A DNA stretch of 64,000 nucleotides from Streptomyces sp. P3 (GTDB taxonomy: Bacteria > Actinomycetota > Actinomycetes > Streptomycetales > Streptomycetaceae), in NCBI RefSeq assembly GCF_003032475.1, contig NZ_CP028369.1, positions 682,001 to 746,000 on the forward strand, written 5' to 3'. Both the position numbers and the translations under genes were made by a program. Positions 34,526 to 42,512 of this stretch are shown piece by piece. The stretch's first letter is position 1. Every line of letters begins with the position of its first letter. Below the pieces are notes generated by a model that worked only from the letters and a program-made list of their open reading frames with translations, had not been told where the DNA came from and ran no database searches.

Positions 34526-35257
34526 TCAGGGCAACAGTGCCGGATTCAGCGCCAGTTGCCGCAGCTGAGGCTGGGTCAGCGGGTAGGTGAACATCGTCCG
34601 GTACGGTGCCCCGCCCTGGGCGTCGACCCAGGACGTGACGGTCAGGACGGTGCCGTCCTTCAACGTCAGCTGAGCCGTCAAGGCGTACGAGAACTTGGGC
34701 ATGGTCTTGTCGGGCGACCGCCAGGTCTTCAGCTGTCCGCCTCCGGGCACCTTCTCCGTGACGCAGTCCGCCACCCCCTTCGGAGCAGGCGTGGGGCAGG
34801 CGACGCGAGCCGTCCCGGCCGGCTTGCGCACGACGACCGTGAGGTAGCCGACACCCGTGTCCCGCGTGACGGAGTACGCCCCGTCGTAAGGCCCGGCCCC
34901 GCGCTCCCCCCGCACGAGCCTGCCCTCCAGGCCCACGTAGCCCTGTGCGACCTTGCGCACCGTGCCCACCCCGGCGGGCAGCAGCTTCGCGAAGCCGGCC
35001 GCCCCCGCGTGGGCCCCCGAGCCGCCGACCCCGACGGCGGTCACGTTCTGCCCCCCGGTCCCGCCCGGCAGGACCCCCGTCCCGAGGGCGACCCCCCCGG
35101 CGACCACGACCGCCACCGCACCCGTGACCGCCACCCGCCGCCGGCGCCGTAGCGCCGCGGCCCGGGCGAAGACGCTCTCGCCGCTGCGGGCGGCCGGCGG
35201 TTCGACCGAGTCGACCGCCAGCCCCAGCAGATCCCGCACCGTGTCCTGCTCGTTCAT
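34526..35257 (-). CDS. Membrane-anchored partner of the SigE-family sigma factor (probable anti-sigma-like protein)
   Basis: A 243-residue protein: ~38 cytoplasmic residues, one transmembrane helix (VAVTGAVAVVVAGGVALGTGV) and an extracytoplasmic domain of ~180 residues with a cysteine pair (VACPTPAPKGVADC). This topology matches the small membrane partner genes that follow SigE-family ECF sigma genes in actinobacteria. It lacks a zinc-binding HxxxCxxC motif, so classical ZAS anti-sigma activity is not supported. Its ATG overlaps the sigma gene's stop by four bases. Role as anti-sigma is inference from position. Confidence 0.8.
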   Translation of the reverse strand: MNEQDTVRDLLGLAVDSVEPPAARSGESVFARAAALRRRRRVAVTGAVAVVVAGGVALGTGVLPGGTGGQNVTAVGVGGSGAHAGAAGFAKLLPAGVGTVRKVAQGYVGLEGRLVRGERGAGPYDGAYSVTRDTGVGYLTVVVRKPAGTARVACPTPAPKGVADCVTEKVPGGGQLKTWRSPDKTMPKFSYALTAQLTLKDGTVLTVTSWVDAQGGAPYRTMFTYPLTQPQLRQLALNPALLP

Positions 35258-35742
35258 ACGAATTCCTCCCGTACCACGGCCCGCAGCGCCGCGAGCCCCC
35301 TCGCCGTGTGGCTCTTGACCGTGCTCTCCCGCATCCCCAGCAGCTCGGCGGTGGCGGCGACGCCGAGGTCCTCCCAGTAGCGCAGCACCAGCACCGCCCG
35401 CTGCTTCGGCGGCAGCGCGGCGAGCGCGGCGCGGACCACCAGCCCGGCGTCCCGGTCCGTCGGCCGGGCCGCGACGTCGGGCAGCTCGCCGTAGGAGCGC
35501 TCACGCCGCCAGAACCGGCGTCGTCCCGCGATGAAGGTGTTGACCAGCGTCTTGCGCGCGTAGGCCTCCAGGTTGTCCAGCCGCCCGTGCCGGCGCGCCC
35601 CGAGGACGACCTTGACGAGCGTCGTCTGGACGAGGTCGTCGGCCTCGTCGCGGTCGCCGCACAGCAGGAGTGCGCTGCGGAACAACGCCGTCCGTCTTCC
35701 CGCGACGAAGGCGTGCAGAGCCGCTTCCGCGCCCCGCGTCAT
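35254..35742 (-). CDS. SigE-family RNA polymerase ECF sigma factor
   Basis: A 162-residue ECF sigma factor. Region 2 is visible in LFRSALLLCGDRDEADDLVQTTLVKVV, region 4 in LPPKQRAVLVLRYWEDLGVAATAELLGMRESTVKSHTARGLAAL. The ATG at 35742 follows a GA-rich ribosome-binding site; the longer frame upstream is rejected as Arg/Gly-rich and not sigma-like. Translationally coupled to the membrane partner downstream. The regulon is not apparent in the window. Confidence 0.92.
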   Translation of the reverse strand: MTRGAEAALHAFVAGRRTALFRSALLLCGDRDEADDLVQTTLVKVVLGARRHGRLDNLEAYARKTLVNTFIAGRRRFWRRERSYGELPDVAARPTDRDAGLVVRAALAALPPKQRAVLVLRYWEDLGVAATAELLGMRESTVKSHTARGLAALRAVVREEFV

Positions 35743-35947
35743 CCCTCCCCCTCTCCCGGTCCGTCCGGTGGCGGACCGTCTCACCCTTCCAGTGCGGTGG
35801 GGAGCCCCGCAGGACGCAGCAGACGCCCAGGAAATTTCGGAGGCCTTCCTTCCGGCGCGGGCGTAATACCCTGGGAGCACCCTCAGCCGTTACCCGGCCG
35901 CGTCCCCGACGCGTGCACGACCACCAAGCCCCCGGTAAGGACTACAA

Positions 35948-36577
35948 GTGGAACTTGCCCATTACTCGGATTACGCCGTGCGTCTCGTCAACAGCGAGGA
36001 CCCGGCCCGGGGCAAGGACGCGCTGACCTCGGTCGAGGCCGTCCGCGCGCTCTTCGGCGCCAGCCGGTCCGCCGCCCGCCGCGCCACCGACGCGGACGTC
36101 ACCCGGTTCCGCTCGGTCCGCGGCCGGCTGCGCGCGGTCTTCGAGGCTGCCGACGACGGCGACGAGACCCTCGCGGTGGACCTGCTGAACTCCCTGCTGC
36201 TGGAGTTCCCGGTGAACCCGCAGATCTCCGGCCACGACGTCCGCGACGACGACGGCCGGCCGCTGTGGCACATGCACCTGGCCGACCACCCCTCGAACGC
36301 GACGGCGGGGTACGCCGCGATCGCGGCGATGGGCCTGGCCTTCCACCTGACGGAGCACGGCGTGGACCGGCTCGGCCTGTGCGAGGCGAGCCCGTGCCGC
36401 AACGCCTACCTCGACACCTCGACCAACCGCTCCCGGCGCTACTGCTCCGACCGCTGCGCCACCCGCGCGAACGTGGCCGCCTACCGCGCCCGCAAGCGCC
36501 TGGAGACGGACCGGACGCCCCCCACGGGCCTCGCGGCCGACAGCGCCCAGCGCAGCACCGCCAGCGGCGAGCGCTGA
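35948..36577 (+). CDS. CGNR-type zinc finger protein
   Basis: A 209-residue protein of the ABATE/CGNR family of likely transcription regulators. The N-terminal ~130 residues form the ABATE domain (LAHYSDYAVRLVNSED...). The zinc finger lies at about 140-180 with LCEASPCRNAYLDTSTNRSRRYCSDRCATR, where the usual CGNR is CATR. The start is GTG 35948, preceded by AAGGA. Its last 97 bases overlap the 3' end of sodX on the opposite strand. Confidence 0.88.
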   Translation: MELAHYSDYAVRLVNSEDPARGKDALTSVEAVRALFGASRSAARRATDADVTRFRSVRGRLRAVFEAADDGDETLAVDLLNSLLLEFPVNPQISGHDVRDDDGRPLWHMHLADHPSNATAGYAAIAAMGLAFHLTEHGVDRLGLCEASPCRNAYLDTSTNRSRRYCSDRCATRANVAAYRARKRLETDRTPPTGLAADSAQRSTASGER

Positions 36578-36915
36578 TCCCGCCGCCGCGGACGGTAGCG
36601 CAGCCGCACCCTGCCGAGGACCAGTTCGTCGGGCACCGTGCCGTAGTCCGTGCTGTCGCCGCCCGCGAAGGCGTTGTCACCGAGCACCCACCACCCGCCC
36701 TCGCGGCGCTCGGCGGCGCGTTTGACGACCAGCAGGTCCTGCTGGAAGGGATGCCGCAGCACCACCACGTCGCCCGGCCGTACCCGGGCGCCGTACTGCA
36801 CCACGAGCTGATCCCCGTGGTGGAGCGTGGGCACCATGGACGGACCGGTGACCTCGGCCAGCCCGAAGGGCGCGGCCGCCCTCCCCCGCTCGGTCTCCTG
36901 CAACGGTTCCGGCAT
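36481..36915 (-). CDS. sodX: Nickel-type superoxide dismutase maturation protease
   Basis: A 144-residue S26-type (signal peptidase-like) protease that removes the short SodN leader to expose the nickel-binding N-terminal histidine. The catalytic serine is in TGPSMVPTLHHGD and the lysine in DLLVVKRAAERR; GDNAFAGGDST is the third conserved box. There is no membrane anchor. The ATG at 36915 is supported by GGGGAGG upstream. sodN is divergent, 145 bases away, as in other streptomycetes. The C-terminal ~32 codons overlap the convergent CGNR gene. Confidence 0.93.
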   Translation of the reverse strand: MPEPLQETERGRAAAPFGLAEVTGPSMVPTLHHGDQLVVQYGARVRPGDVVVLRHPFQQDLLVVKRAAERREGGWWVLGDNAFAGGDSTDYGTVPDELVLGRVRLRYRPRRRDQRSPLAVLRWALSAARPVGGVRSVSRRLRAR

Positions 36916-37060
36916 GCCCGGCACCTCCCCGCTCCGTTCCTCCACCAGTCTCAGTCTGACCCCGGACTTTTGTCCTAAGCCCATGGGGGCACCCGCGAAA
37001 AGCCCTCCCGCAGGGAGTAATGTCCCACCTGAGAAGACGATCACGAGGAAGGAACGCTCC

Positions 37061-37456
37061 ATGCTTTCCCGCCTGTTTGCCCCCAAGGTCAAGGTCAGCG
37101 CGCACTGCGACCTGCCCTGCGGCGTGTACGACCCGGCCCAGGCCCGCATCGAGGCGGAGTCGGTGAAGGCCGTGCAGGAGAAGATGGCCGCCAACGACGA
37201 CCCGCACTTCCAGGCGCGCGCCACCGTCATCAAGGAGCAGCGCGCCGAGCTCGCGAAGCACCACGTCTCCGTGCTGTGGAGCGACTACTTCAAGCCCCCG
37301 CACTTCGAGAAGTACCCGGAGCTGCACCAGCTCGTCAACGACGCCCTGAAGGCCCTGTCGGCCGCCAAGGCCTCGACGGACCCGAAGACCGGCGAGACGG
37401 CCCTGGAGCTCATCGCCCAGATCGACAAGATCTTCTGGGAGACCAAGAAGGCCTGA
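37061..37456 (+). CDS. sodN: Nickel superoxide dismutase
   Basis: A 131-residue precursor of the cytosolic Ni-SOD. Residues 1-14 are the leader, cleaved before HCDLPCGVY, whose His1, Cys2 and Cys6 coordinate nickel. The remainder forms the four-helix bundle (VKAVQEKMAANDDPHFQARA). AAGGAA precedes the ATG. In S. coelicolor sodN expression depends on nickel, partly through an antisense RNA from sodF acting near the sodN translation start; whether the pairing region is conserved here cannot be judged without the sodF sequence. Confidence 0.97.
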   Translation: MLSRLFAPKVKVSAHCDLPCGVYDPAQARIEAESVKAVQEKMAANDDPHFQARATVIKEQRAELAKHHVSVLWSDYFKPPHFEKYPELHQLVNDALKALSAAKASTDPKTGETALELIAQIDKIFWETKKA

Positions 37457-37556
37457 CCTTCTCCGCACCATCTGACCTGCGTTTCTTTCGGTCGCAGCGT
37501 CACTCTCCCCGCACCCGGCCCGCAGGCCGCCGTACTGTGGCGGCCGTCCGCGGTCC

Positions 37557-37690
37557 GGGTGCGGCGTCGTGTGCGGGCGGCGGCACGGTGTCGTGTGCGG
37601 GCGCGGGGCCGTGTCGTGTCGTGTACGGGGGTGCGGGCGCGGTGTCGTGCGGGTGCCGTGTCGGGTGCGGGGTGCGGGGTGCGGGCGTGA
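37557..37690. repeat. GT-rich, strand-asymmetric degenerate repeat
   Basis: Lies in the 306-base convergent gap between sodN and ppk2. The plus strand is made of short variations on GTGTCGTG and GGTGCGGGGTGCGGGG with almost no A. No gene or symmetrical stem was found. Confidence 0.65.
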
Positions 37691-37762
37691 CGCGCGGCGG
37701 ACGGTTCGGTCAGGTTCCCCGGCGCGCCGCGTGTGTCCCCGCGCGGCAGGAGCGCGCGCCGG

Positions 37763-38695
37763 TCACGCCTCGCGCTCGCGCCAGCGCGGCCGGGCGCGGT
37801 CCGTCGTGTCGGCCTCACCCGCCTCCAGCAGCCCCGCCGCCGCACCCACGATGCGCGGATCCGGGGTGCCGACGACCTCCTCGTCCTTGTCGGCGTAGGC
37901 GAACCGGGCGAGCACACTGCGCATGGCCTCCACACGGGCCCGCTTCTTGTCGTTGCTCTTGACCACGGTCCAGGGCGCGTACGCCGTGTCCGTCTCGTGG
38001 AACATGGCGACCTTGGCCGCGGTGTAGTCGTCCCAGCGGTCCAGCGACGCGACGTCCATCGGGCTCAGCTTCCACTGCCGCACGGGGTCGATCCGGCGGA
38101 TCGTGAAGCGGGTGCGCTGCTCGCTCTGCGACACCGAGAACCAGAACTTCACCAGGTCGACGCCGTCGTCCACGAGCATCCGCTCGAACATCGGCGCCTG
38201 GCGTGCGAAGCGCCGGTACTCGTCGTCGCTGCAGAAGCCCATGACCCGCTCGACCCCGGCCCGGTTGTACCAGGACCGGTCGAAGAGCACGATCTCGCCC
38301 GCGGTCGGCAGCTGCTCGACGTACCGCTGGAAGTACCACTGCCCCCGCTCCCGCTCGGTCGGCTTCTCCAGGGCGACCACCCGGGCGCCCCTCGGGTTGA
38401 GGTGCTCGGTGAACCGCTTGATCGTGCCGCCCTTGCCGGCCGCGTCGCGCCCCTCGAAGACGATGACGAGTCTGCGTCCCGTGTCCTTGATCCAGCTCTG
38501 CAGCTTCAGCAGCTCGATCTGCTGGAGCCGCTTGTGCCAGTCGTACTCCCGGCGCTCCATGCGCTGCGCGTACGGATAGTTCTCGCGCCAGGTGTCGACC
38601 GGGGTCCCGTCGGGCCGGATGAGAACGGGTTCGTCGTGGTCGCTGTAGTCGACGCGCAGGTCGGCCAGTTCGGACTGCGGGGGCGGTATCACCAT
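37763..38695 (-). CDS. ppk2: Polyphosphate kinase 2
   Basis: A 310-residue PPK2-family kinase that uses polyphosphate to phosphorylate nucleoside diphosphates (or the reverse). Walker A is VFEGRDAAGKGGTIKR, the Walker B/lid region is EIVLFDRSWYNRAGVERVMGF, and KFWFSVSQSEQRTRF is the conserved C-terminal strand. The length fits class I enzymes. The ATG at 38695 is supported by GGGAGG eight bases upstream; a longer frame is less likely. Divergent from the AraC-type regulator. Confidence 0.94.
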   Translation of the reverse strand: MVIPPPQSELADLRVDYSDHDEPVLIRPDGTPVDTWRENYPYAQRMERREYDWHKRLQQIELLKLQSWIKDTGRRLVIVFEGRDAAGKGGTIKRFTEHLNPRGARVVALEKPTERERGQWYFQRYVEQLPTAGEIVLFDRSWYNRAGVERVMGFCSDDEYRRFARQAPMFERMLVDDGVDLVKFWFSVSQSEQRTRFTIRRIDPVRQWKLSPMDVASLDRWDDYTAAKVAMFHETDTAYAPWTVVKSNDKKRARVEAMRSVLARFAYADKDEEVVGTPDPRIVGAAAGLLEAGEADTTDRARPRWREREA

Positions 38696-38944
38696 GCCCT
38701 CTACCTCCCGGTCTCGGACCTCGGGCTCACGTGTGGACGACGAGGTGACCAGCCATGCGTTCACCATGCGCCCGCCGACGCCCCGCCGCACCCCGGACGC
38801 CGACGCCCCCGGGCGGCCGGGAACCGGCGACGCCGGTCCGTCGCCCCCGGGGGGCCGGACGCCCGTGCACGCGCTGCGAACCGCGGGCGAGCCCGTACCG
38901 GTGCCCCGCACCCGCCCGGCGCGTCACCGTGCCATCCTGGCAGG

Positions 38945-39355
38945 GTGAAACGGGAGGACCTGGTAAGGCTGCGGCAGGCACGGGACCGGATGGACCGTGA
39001 GTACGCCGAACCGCTCGACGTCGCCGCGCTCGCGCGCACCGCGCTGATGTCCTGCGGCCACTTCCAGCGGAGTTTCCGCGAGGCCTACGGCGAGACGCCG
39101 TACGCCTATCTCATGACCCGCAGGGTCGAGCGGGCCAAGGCCCTGCTGCGCCGGGGCGATCTCACCGTGACCGAGGTGTGCATGGCGGTCGGCTGCACCT
39201 CGCTCGGCTCGTTCAGCGCCCGCTTCACCGAACTGGTCGGCGAGACCCCGAGCGCGTACCGGGCGCGGTCGCACGAGCCGAGCGCGGTGATCCCGCCGTG
39301 CGTGGCCCGGAAGTTCACCCGGCCGCAACGCTCCCGACCGCCCCGACGCCCGTGA
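38945..39355 (+). CDS. Short AraC-family DNA-binding protein
   Basis: A 136-residue protein consisting only of the AraC DNA-binding domain: two HTHs, DVAALARTALMSCGHFQRSFREAYG-like and TVTEVCMAVGCTSLGSFSARFTELVGETPSAYR. No ligand-binding domain. GTG start at 38945 with a weak ribosome-binding site. The VOC gene begins 11 bases past its stop, so they are probably co-transcribed; such AraC-VOC pairs are common in actinobacteria. Ligand and targets unknown. Confidence 0.85.
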   Translation: MKREDLVRLRQARDRMDREYAEPLDVAALARTALMSCGHFQRSFREAYGETPYAYLMTRRVERAKALLRRGDLTVTEVCMAVGCTSLGSFSARFTELVGETPSAYRARSHEPSAVIPPCVARKFTRPQRSRPPRRP

Positions 39356-39366
39356 GGCTGGACACC

Positions 39367-39801
39367 ATGGACCTGCTGCTGCACCAGTGCTTCATCGCCG
39401 TGGACGACCACGACAAGGCCGTGTACTTCTACCGTGACGTCCTCGGGCTGGAGGTCCGCAACGACGTCGGTTTCGAGGGGATGCGCTGGGTGACCCTCGG
39501 CTCACCGCTCCAGCCGGACGTCAGCATCGTGCTGGAACCGCCGGGCGCCGACCCCGACGCCTCTCCCGCCGACAAGGACGCGCTCGCCCGGCTGCTCGCC
39601 AAGGGCATGTTGCGCGGGGTCATCTTCTCCACCGCCGACTGCGACGCGCTGCACGCGCGCGTGCAGGAGGCCGGCGTCGAGGTGCTCCAGGAGCCGACCG
39701 ACCAGCCGTACGGGGTGCGCGACTGCGCGTTCCGCGACCCGGCCGGGAACCTGCTGCGGTTCATGGAGCGCAGGGACGGCGCCGGGCGTTCCGGCACGTG
39801 A
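39367..39801 (+). CDS. VOC-family (glyoxalase-fold) protein
   Basis: A 144-residue single VOC protein with the paired beta-alpha-beta units: MDLLLHQCFIAVDDHDKAVYFYRDVLGLEV at the start and DQPYGVRDCAFRDPAGNLLRF at the end, where the terminal glutamate-bearing metal site is expected (FMER). The reaction is unknown; the family covers isomerases, dioxygenases and resistance proteins. It follows the AraC-type gene closely. Confidence 0.85.
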   Translation: MDLLLHQCFIAVDDHDKAVYFYRDVLGLEVRNDVGFEGMRWVTLGSPLQPDVSIVLEPPGADPDASPADKDALARLLAKGMLRGVIFSTADCDALHARVQEAGVEVLQEPTDQPYGVRDCAFRDPAGNLLRFMERRDGAGRSGT

Positions 39802-39844
39802 GAAGGGGGAGTCCCGTTCCGGCCGCCGCCTCTACGATCGGCCC

Positions 39845-40636
39845 ATGATCACCCGTGCCGCCCGCCCCGGCCCTGCCGTCCGCTGGACCTACGCCTTCGT
39901 CGACCGGCCCGCCGCCCTCTTCGAGGGGGCGTGCGCGTTCTGGACCGCGGTCACCGACACCGAACCGTCCGGACCACGCGGCGACGCGGGTGAGTTCGTC
40001 ACGCTGCTGCCGCGGGGCGGCGCGGACGCCTGTGTGAAGGTCCAGGGGGTGACGGCCGGTGACGGCGGCGCCCATCTCGACCTCGCCGTCGAGGACGTGC
40101 CCGGATTCGTGGCCGAGGCGTCGCGGCTGGGGGCGGGGACGGCCGCCGCGCACGAGGGATGGTCCGTGCTGCGCTCACCCGGCGGGCTGTCGTTCTGCGC
40201 GGTGCCGTGGGAGGGGGAGGCCCAGCGGCCGCCCGTGGTGGCGGTCAGCCGGCTGGACCAGGTGTGCCTGGATCTCGCGCCGTCCGTGTTCGAAGCCGAA
40301 GTCGCTTTCTGGAGCGCTCTGTTGCCCGACTGGTCGTCCCGTCCGGGCTCGCGGTCCGAGTTCCACGTGGTCGAACAGCCGGCCGGGCTGCCGATCCGCA
40401 TGCTGCTTCAGCGACTCGACGAGGAACGTTCCGAGGGCGCGGCTCGGGCCTCGGCCCATCTCGACCTGGCGTGCGGGGCGGACGTCGACGCGGTGCGCGC
40501 CCGCCACGAGCGGCTCGGCGCGCTCCTGGTCGCCCGCGAGCCGCACTGGACGGTGATGCGCGACCCGGCCGGCGGCCTGTACTGCCTGACCGGACGCGAC
40601 CCGGAGACGGGCGGCCTGCCGCGGACCGCCTCCTGA
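39845..40636 (+). CDS. Double VOC-domain protein
   Basis: A 263-residue protein with two glyoxalase-like halves (about 12-120 and 132-250). Each half has an AFW segment (GACAFWTAV; AEVAFWSALLPDW), an AHLDL strand and a terminal W.V...PGG/AGG.Y/FC. It resembles the uncharacterised Glyoxalase_6-like group. GTG/ATG-type ambiguity is small: the ATG at 39845 lies right after a short intergenic gap. Function unknown. Confidence 0.8.
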   Translation: MITRAARPGPAVRWTYAFVDRPAALFEGACAFWTAVTDTEPSGPRGDAGEFVTLLPRGGADACVKVQGVTAGDGGAHLDLAVEDVPGFVAEASRLGAGTAAAHEGWSVLRSPGGLSFCAVPWEGEAQRPPVVAVSRLDQVCLDLAPSVFEAEVAFWSALLPDWSSRPGSRSEFHVVEQPAGLPIRMLLQRLDEERSEGAARASAHLDLACGADVDAVRARHERLGALLVAREPHWTVMRDPAGGLYCLTGRDPETGGLPRTAS

Positions 40637-40737
40637 CGTCCCGACGGCCCGGGTCCGGCCGCCCGACGGAGAGCGGAGGACGGCGGGCGGAGGGGGCGGC
40701 GTCCGGTGCTACCCGGCCCGGTGCCAGGAGGCCGGTG

Positions 40738-40932
40738 TCACGAGGCGGGGGCGGCGGGGGCCTCGGGCTTCTGGTCGGGCTCGGCGGCCGCATCCGCGTA
40801 CGCCTCGCACTCCGGGTTGTGGCACGGCCCCGCCGTCCAGCGCGGCACCCACGCCCCCAGCGTCTTGTGTCGCCGGACGACGGACTGCACGGGCTGCCCA
40901 CAGGCGGGACACACACGTTGTTCCCTGTCCAT
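40738..40932 (-). CDS. Small zinc-ribbon-like protein
   Basis: A 64-residue protein, MDREQRVCPACGQPV..., with CPAC and CHNPEC as a four-cysteine zinc ribbon and a disordered Pro/Ala/Glu tail. A longer frame upstream is Arg-rich and rejected. I recognise no named family. It lies 53 bases past the 3' end of the DHFR-like gene in the same direction. Confidence 0.7.
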   Translation of the reverse strand: MDREQRVCPACGQPVQSVVRRHKTLGAWVPRWTAGPCHNPECEAYADAAAEPDQKPEAPAAPAS

Positions 40933-40985
40933 GACCTCAGGGTAGGGCGGCCCGGGCGCGAGCGCTCCCCGCGTGCACCGGTGAG

Positions 40986-41573
40986 TCAGCGTGCCCGGTC
41001 GTAGGTGCGCACCACGGCGCCGTTGCCGAAGGAGCGCACGTCGACGAGGGCGAAGCCGGCGACGTCGCAGTCGGCGGCGCCGAACATCGGCATGCCGGAG
41101 CCGTAGACGATCGGGTACGTCTTGATCACCAGTTGGTCGATCTCGTCGAACAGCTCCCCCGCCAGACGGGAGCCGCCGCACAGGTAGATGTCGAGGCCGC
41201 CGTCCTGCGCCTTCAGCTCGCGCACCACGTCGAGGAGCCCCTCTCCGACGATCTCGACCTCCGGGCTCGGCGAGGCGGCGAGGGTGCGGGAGGCGACGTA
41301 CTGGCGCAGATGGGCGTACGGGCTGACGTCGCCCTCCTTCAGCGCCAGGTCATAGCTGGCACGGCCCTGGATGACCGTGTCGAACCGCTTGTTCTCCAGG
41401 TCGTCGAAGCCCAGGGCGCGCCGGCCGAGGGTCGGCACGGTCTCCGGATACTCGGACTTCAGGAAGTCCAGGAACTCCTCGTCGACGTACGCGAGCATCG
41501 CCGTGGCGTCGCCCGTGACGTCTCCGATGAAGCCGTCGACGGAGCAGGCGATGTAGTACGTGAGCTTTCGCAA
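40986..41573 (-). CDS. Dihydrofolate reductase-family (RibD C-terminal-like) protein
   Basis: A 195-residue protein with the DHFR/RibD-C fold: KLTYYIACSVDGFIGD at the start, VIQGRASYDLAL in the middle and LDIYLCGGSRLAGELF followed by LVIKTYPIVYGSGMPMFG. It probably binds NADPH; the substrate is unknown. A TTG start at 41573 gives the usual MRKLTYYIA N-terminus and has GGAAAGAG eight bases upstream. The alternative GTG at 41606 would add 11 residues. Divergent from a TetR-family gene, with a dyad between them. Confidence 0.83.
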   Translation of the reverse strand: MRKLTYYIACSVDGFIGDVTGDATAMLAYVDEEFLDFLKSEYPETVPTLGRRALGFDDLENKRFDTVIQGRASYDLALKEGDVSPYAHLRQYVASRTLAASPSPEVEIVGEGLLDVVRELKAQDGGLDIYLCGGSRLAGELFDEIDQLVIKTYPIVYGSGMPMFGAADCDVAGFALVDVRSFGNGAVVRTYDRAR

Positions 41574-41600
41574 GTGGGTCTCTTTCCGTAGGCTGCCGTG

Positions 41601-41636
41601 AACCACTCCAGTTGTAGTACTTCAGATGTAGTGGTT
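41601..41636. promoter_or_regulatory. Candidate TetR operator between divergent genes
   Basis: AACCACT (41601-41607) and AGTGGTT (41630-41636) form an inverted repeat centred between the divergent DHFR-like and TetR genes; within it, TTGTAGT and ATGTAGT repeat directly. The position fits an operator through which the TetR protein controls both directions. Confidence 0.5.
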
Positions 41637-41693
41637 GCAAGAGGATTTCGCGCCGCGGTCGGGAACCGCGAAAAGTGAGAGAGAAGGTTCCGC

Positions 41694-42287
41694 ATGGCCG
41701 GAAATCCGGAGCGTCGGGCGGCTCTGGTCGACGCCGGGGTCGACGTGCTCGCCCGCGAAGGGGCCAGGGGGCTGACGTTCCGTGCGGTGGACTCGGCGGC
41801 CGGGGTGCCGGTGGGGACCGCCTCCAACTACTTCACCGGGCGGGACGACCTGCTCCGGCAGATCGACGCCCGGCTCCACGTCCGGCTGGCGCCCGACCCC
41901 GAGGTGCTCGGCGCCCTGATGGCACAGCCGCGCGACCGCTCGCTGGTCGGCGCGTTCATGCACGACCTGATGGCCCGCGCGACCCGGGACCGGACGGGCT
42001 ACCTCGCGCTGCTGGAGATGCGCATGGAAGCGACCCGGCGTCCTGAACTGCGGTCCTCCTTCACCGCGTCGGTGCGCGGCGATCTCCAGGACGGGATGGA
42101 CTTCCACCGTGCGGCGGGCCTGCCCGGCGGCGACGAGACCGTGGTGGTGCTCTACCTCGCGATGCTCGGGCTGCTCCTGGAACACCTCACCCTGCCGGCC
42201 GTCCTGGACGGCGTCCTGCCCGGTGTCTCGGTGCCGGACGGGCTGATCGACCGCATCGTGGCGACGGTGGTCCCGGAGCGTCCCTGA
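41694..42287 (+). CDS. TetR-family transcriptional regulator
   Basis: A 197-residue regulator. The N-terminal HTH is RAALVDAGVDVLAREGARGLTFRAVDSAAGVPVGTASNYF; the remainder is the all-helical ligand-binding domain. Divergent from the DHFR-like gene, which is its likely target. Inducer unknown. Confidence 0.9.
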   Translation: MAGNPERRAALVDAGVDVLAREGARGLTFRAVDSAAGVPVGTASNYFTGRDDLLRQIDARLHVRLAPDPEVLGALMAQPRDRSLVGAFMHDLMARATRDRTGYLALLEMRMEATRRPELRSSFTASVRGDLQDGMDFHRAAGLPGGDETVVVLYLAMLGLLLEHLTLPAVLDGVLPGVSVPDGLIDRIVATVVPERP

Positions 42288-42372
42288 AGCCCGAGGAGCG
42301 CCCGGCCCGGCGGAGCACGACGGACCTCCCGACCCACCGTACTCCGCGCCCCGGCGCCCCGATCCTCGGCCG

Positions 42373-42482
42373 CGCTACCCCCTTCGCCCCGGCCGTGTTC
42401 CCCCTTCGTCCCGGCGGCGCTCCCCCCTTCGCCGGCCCTGTTCCCCCTTCGTCCCGGCGGCGCTCCCCCCTTCGTCCCGGCG
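42373..42482. repeat. Short tandem repeat (about 22-base unit)
   Basis: Five degenerate copies of a unit like GTTCCCCCTTCGTCCCGGCG, alternating with CGCTCCCCCCTTCGCC. It lies between the convergent TetR and polyprenyl synthetase genes. No terminator-like stem is obvious. Confidence 0.7.
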
Positions 42483-42512
42483 CTGCGTCCCGTCCAGGCC
42501 CTTGCGGCTCGT

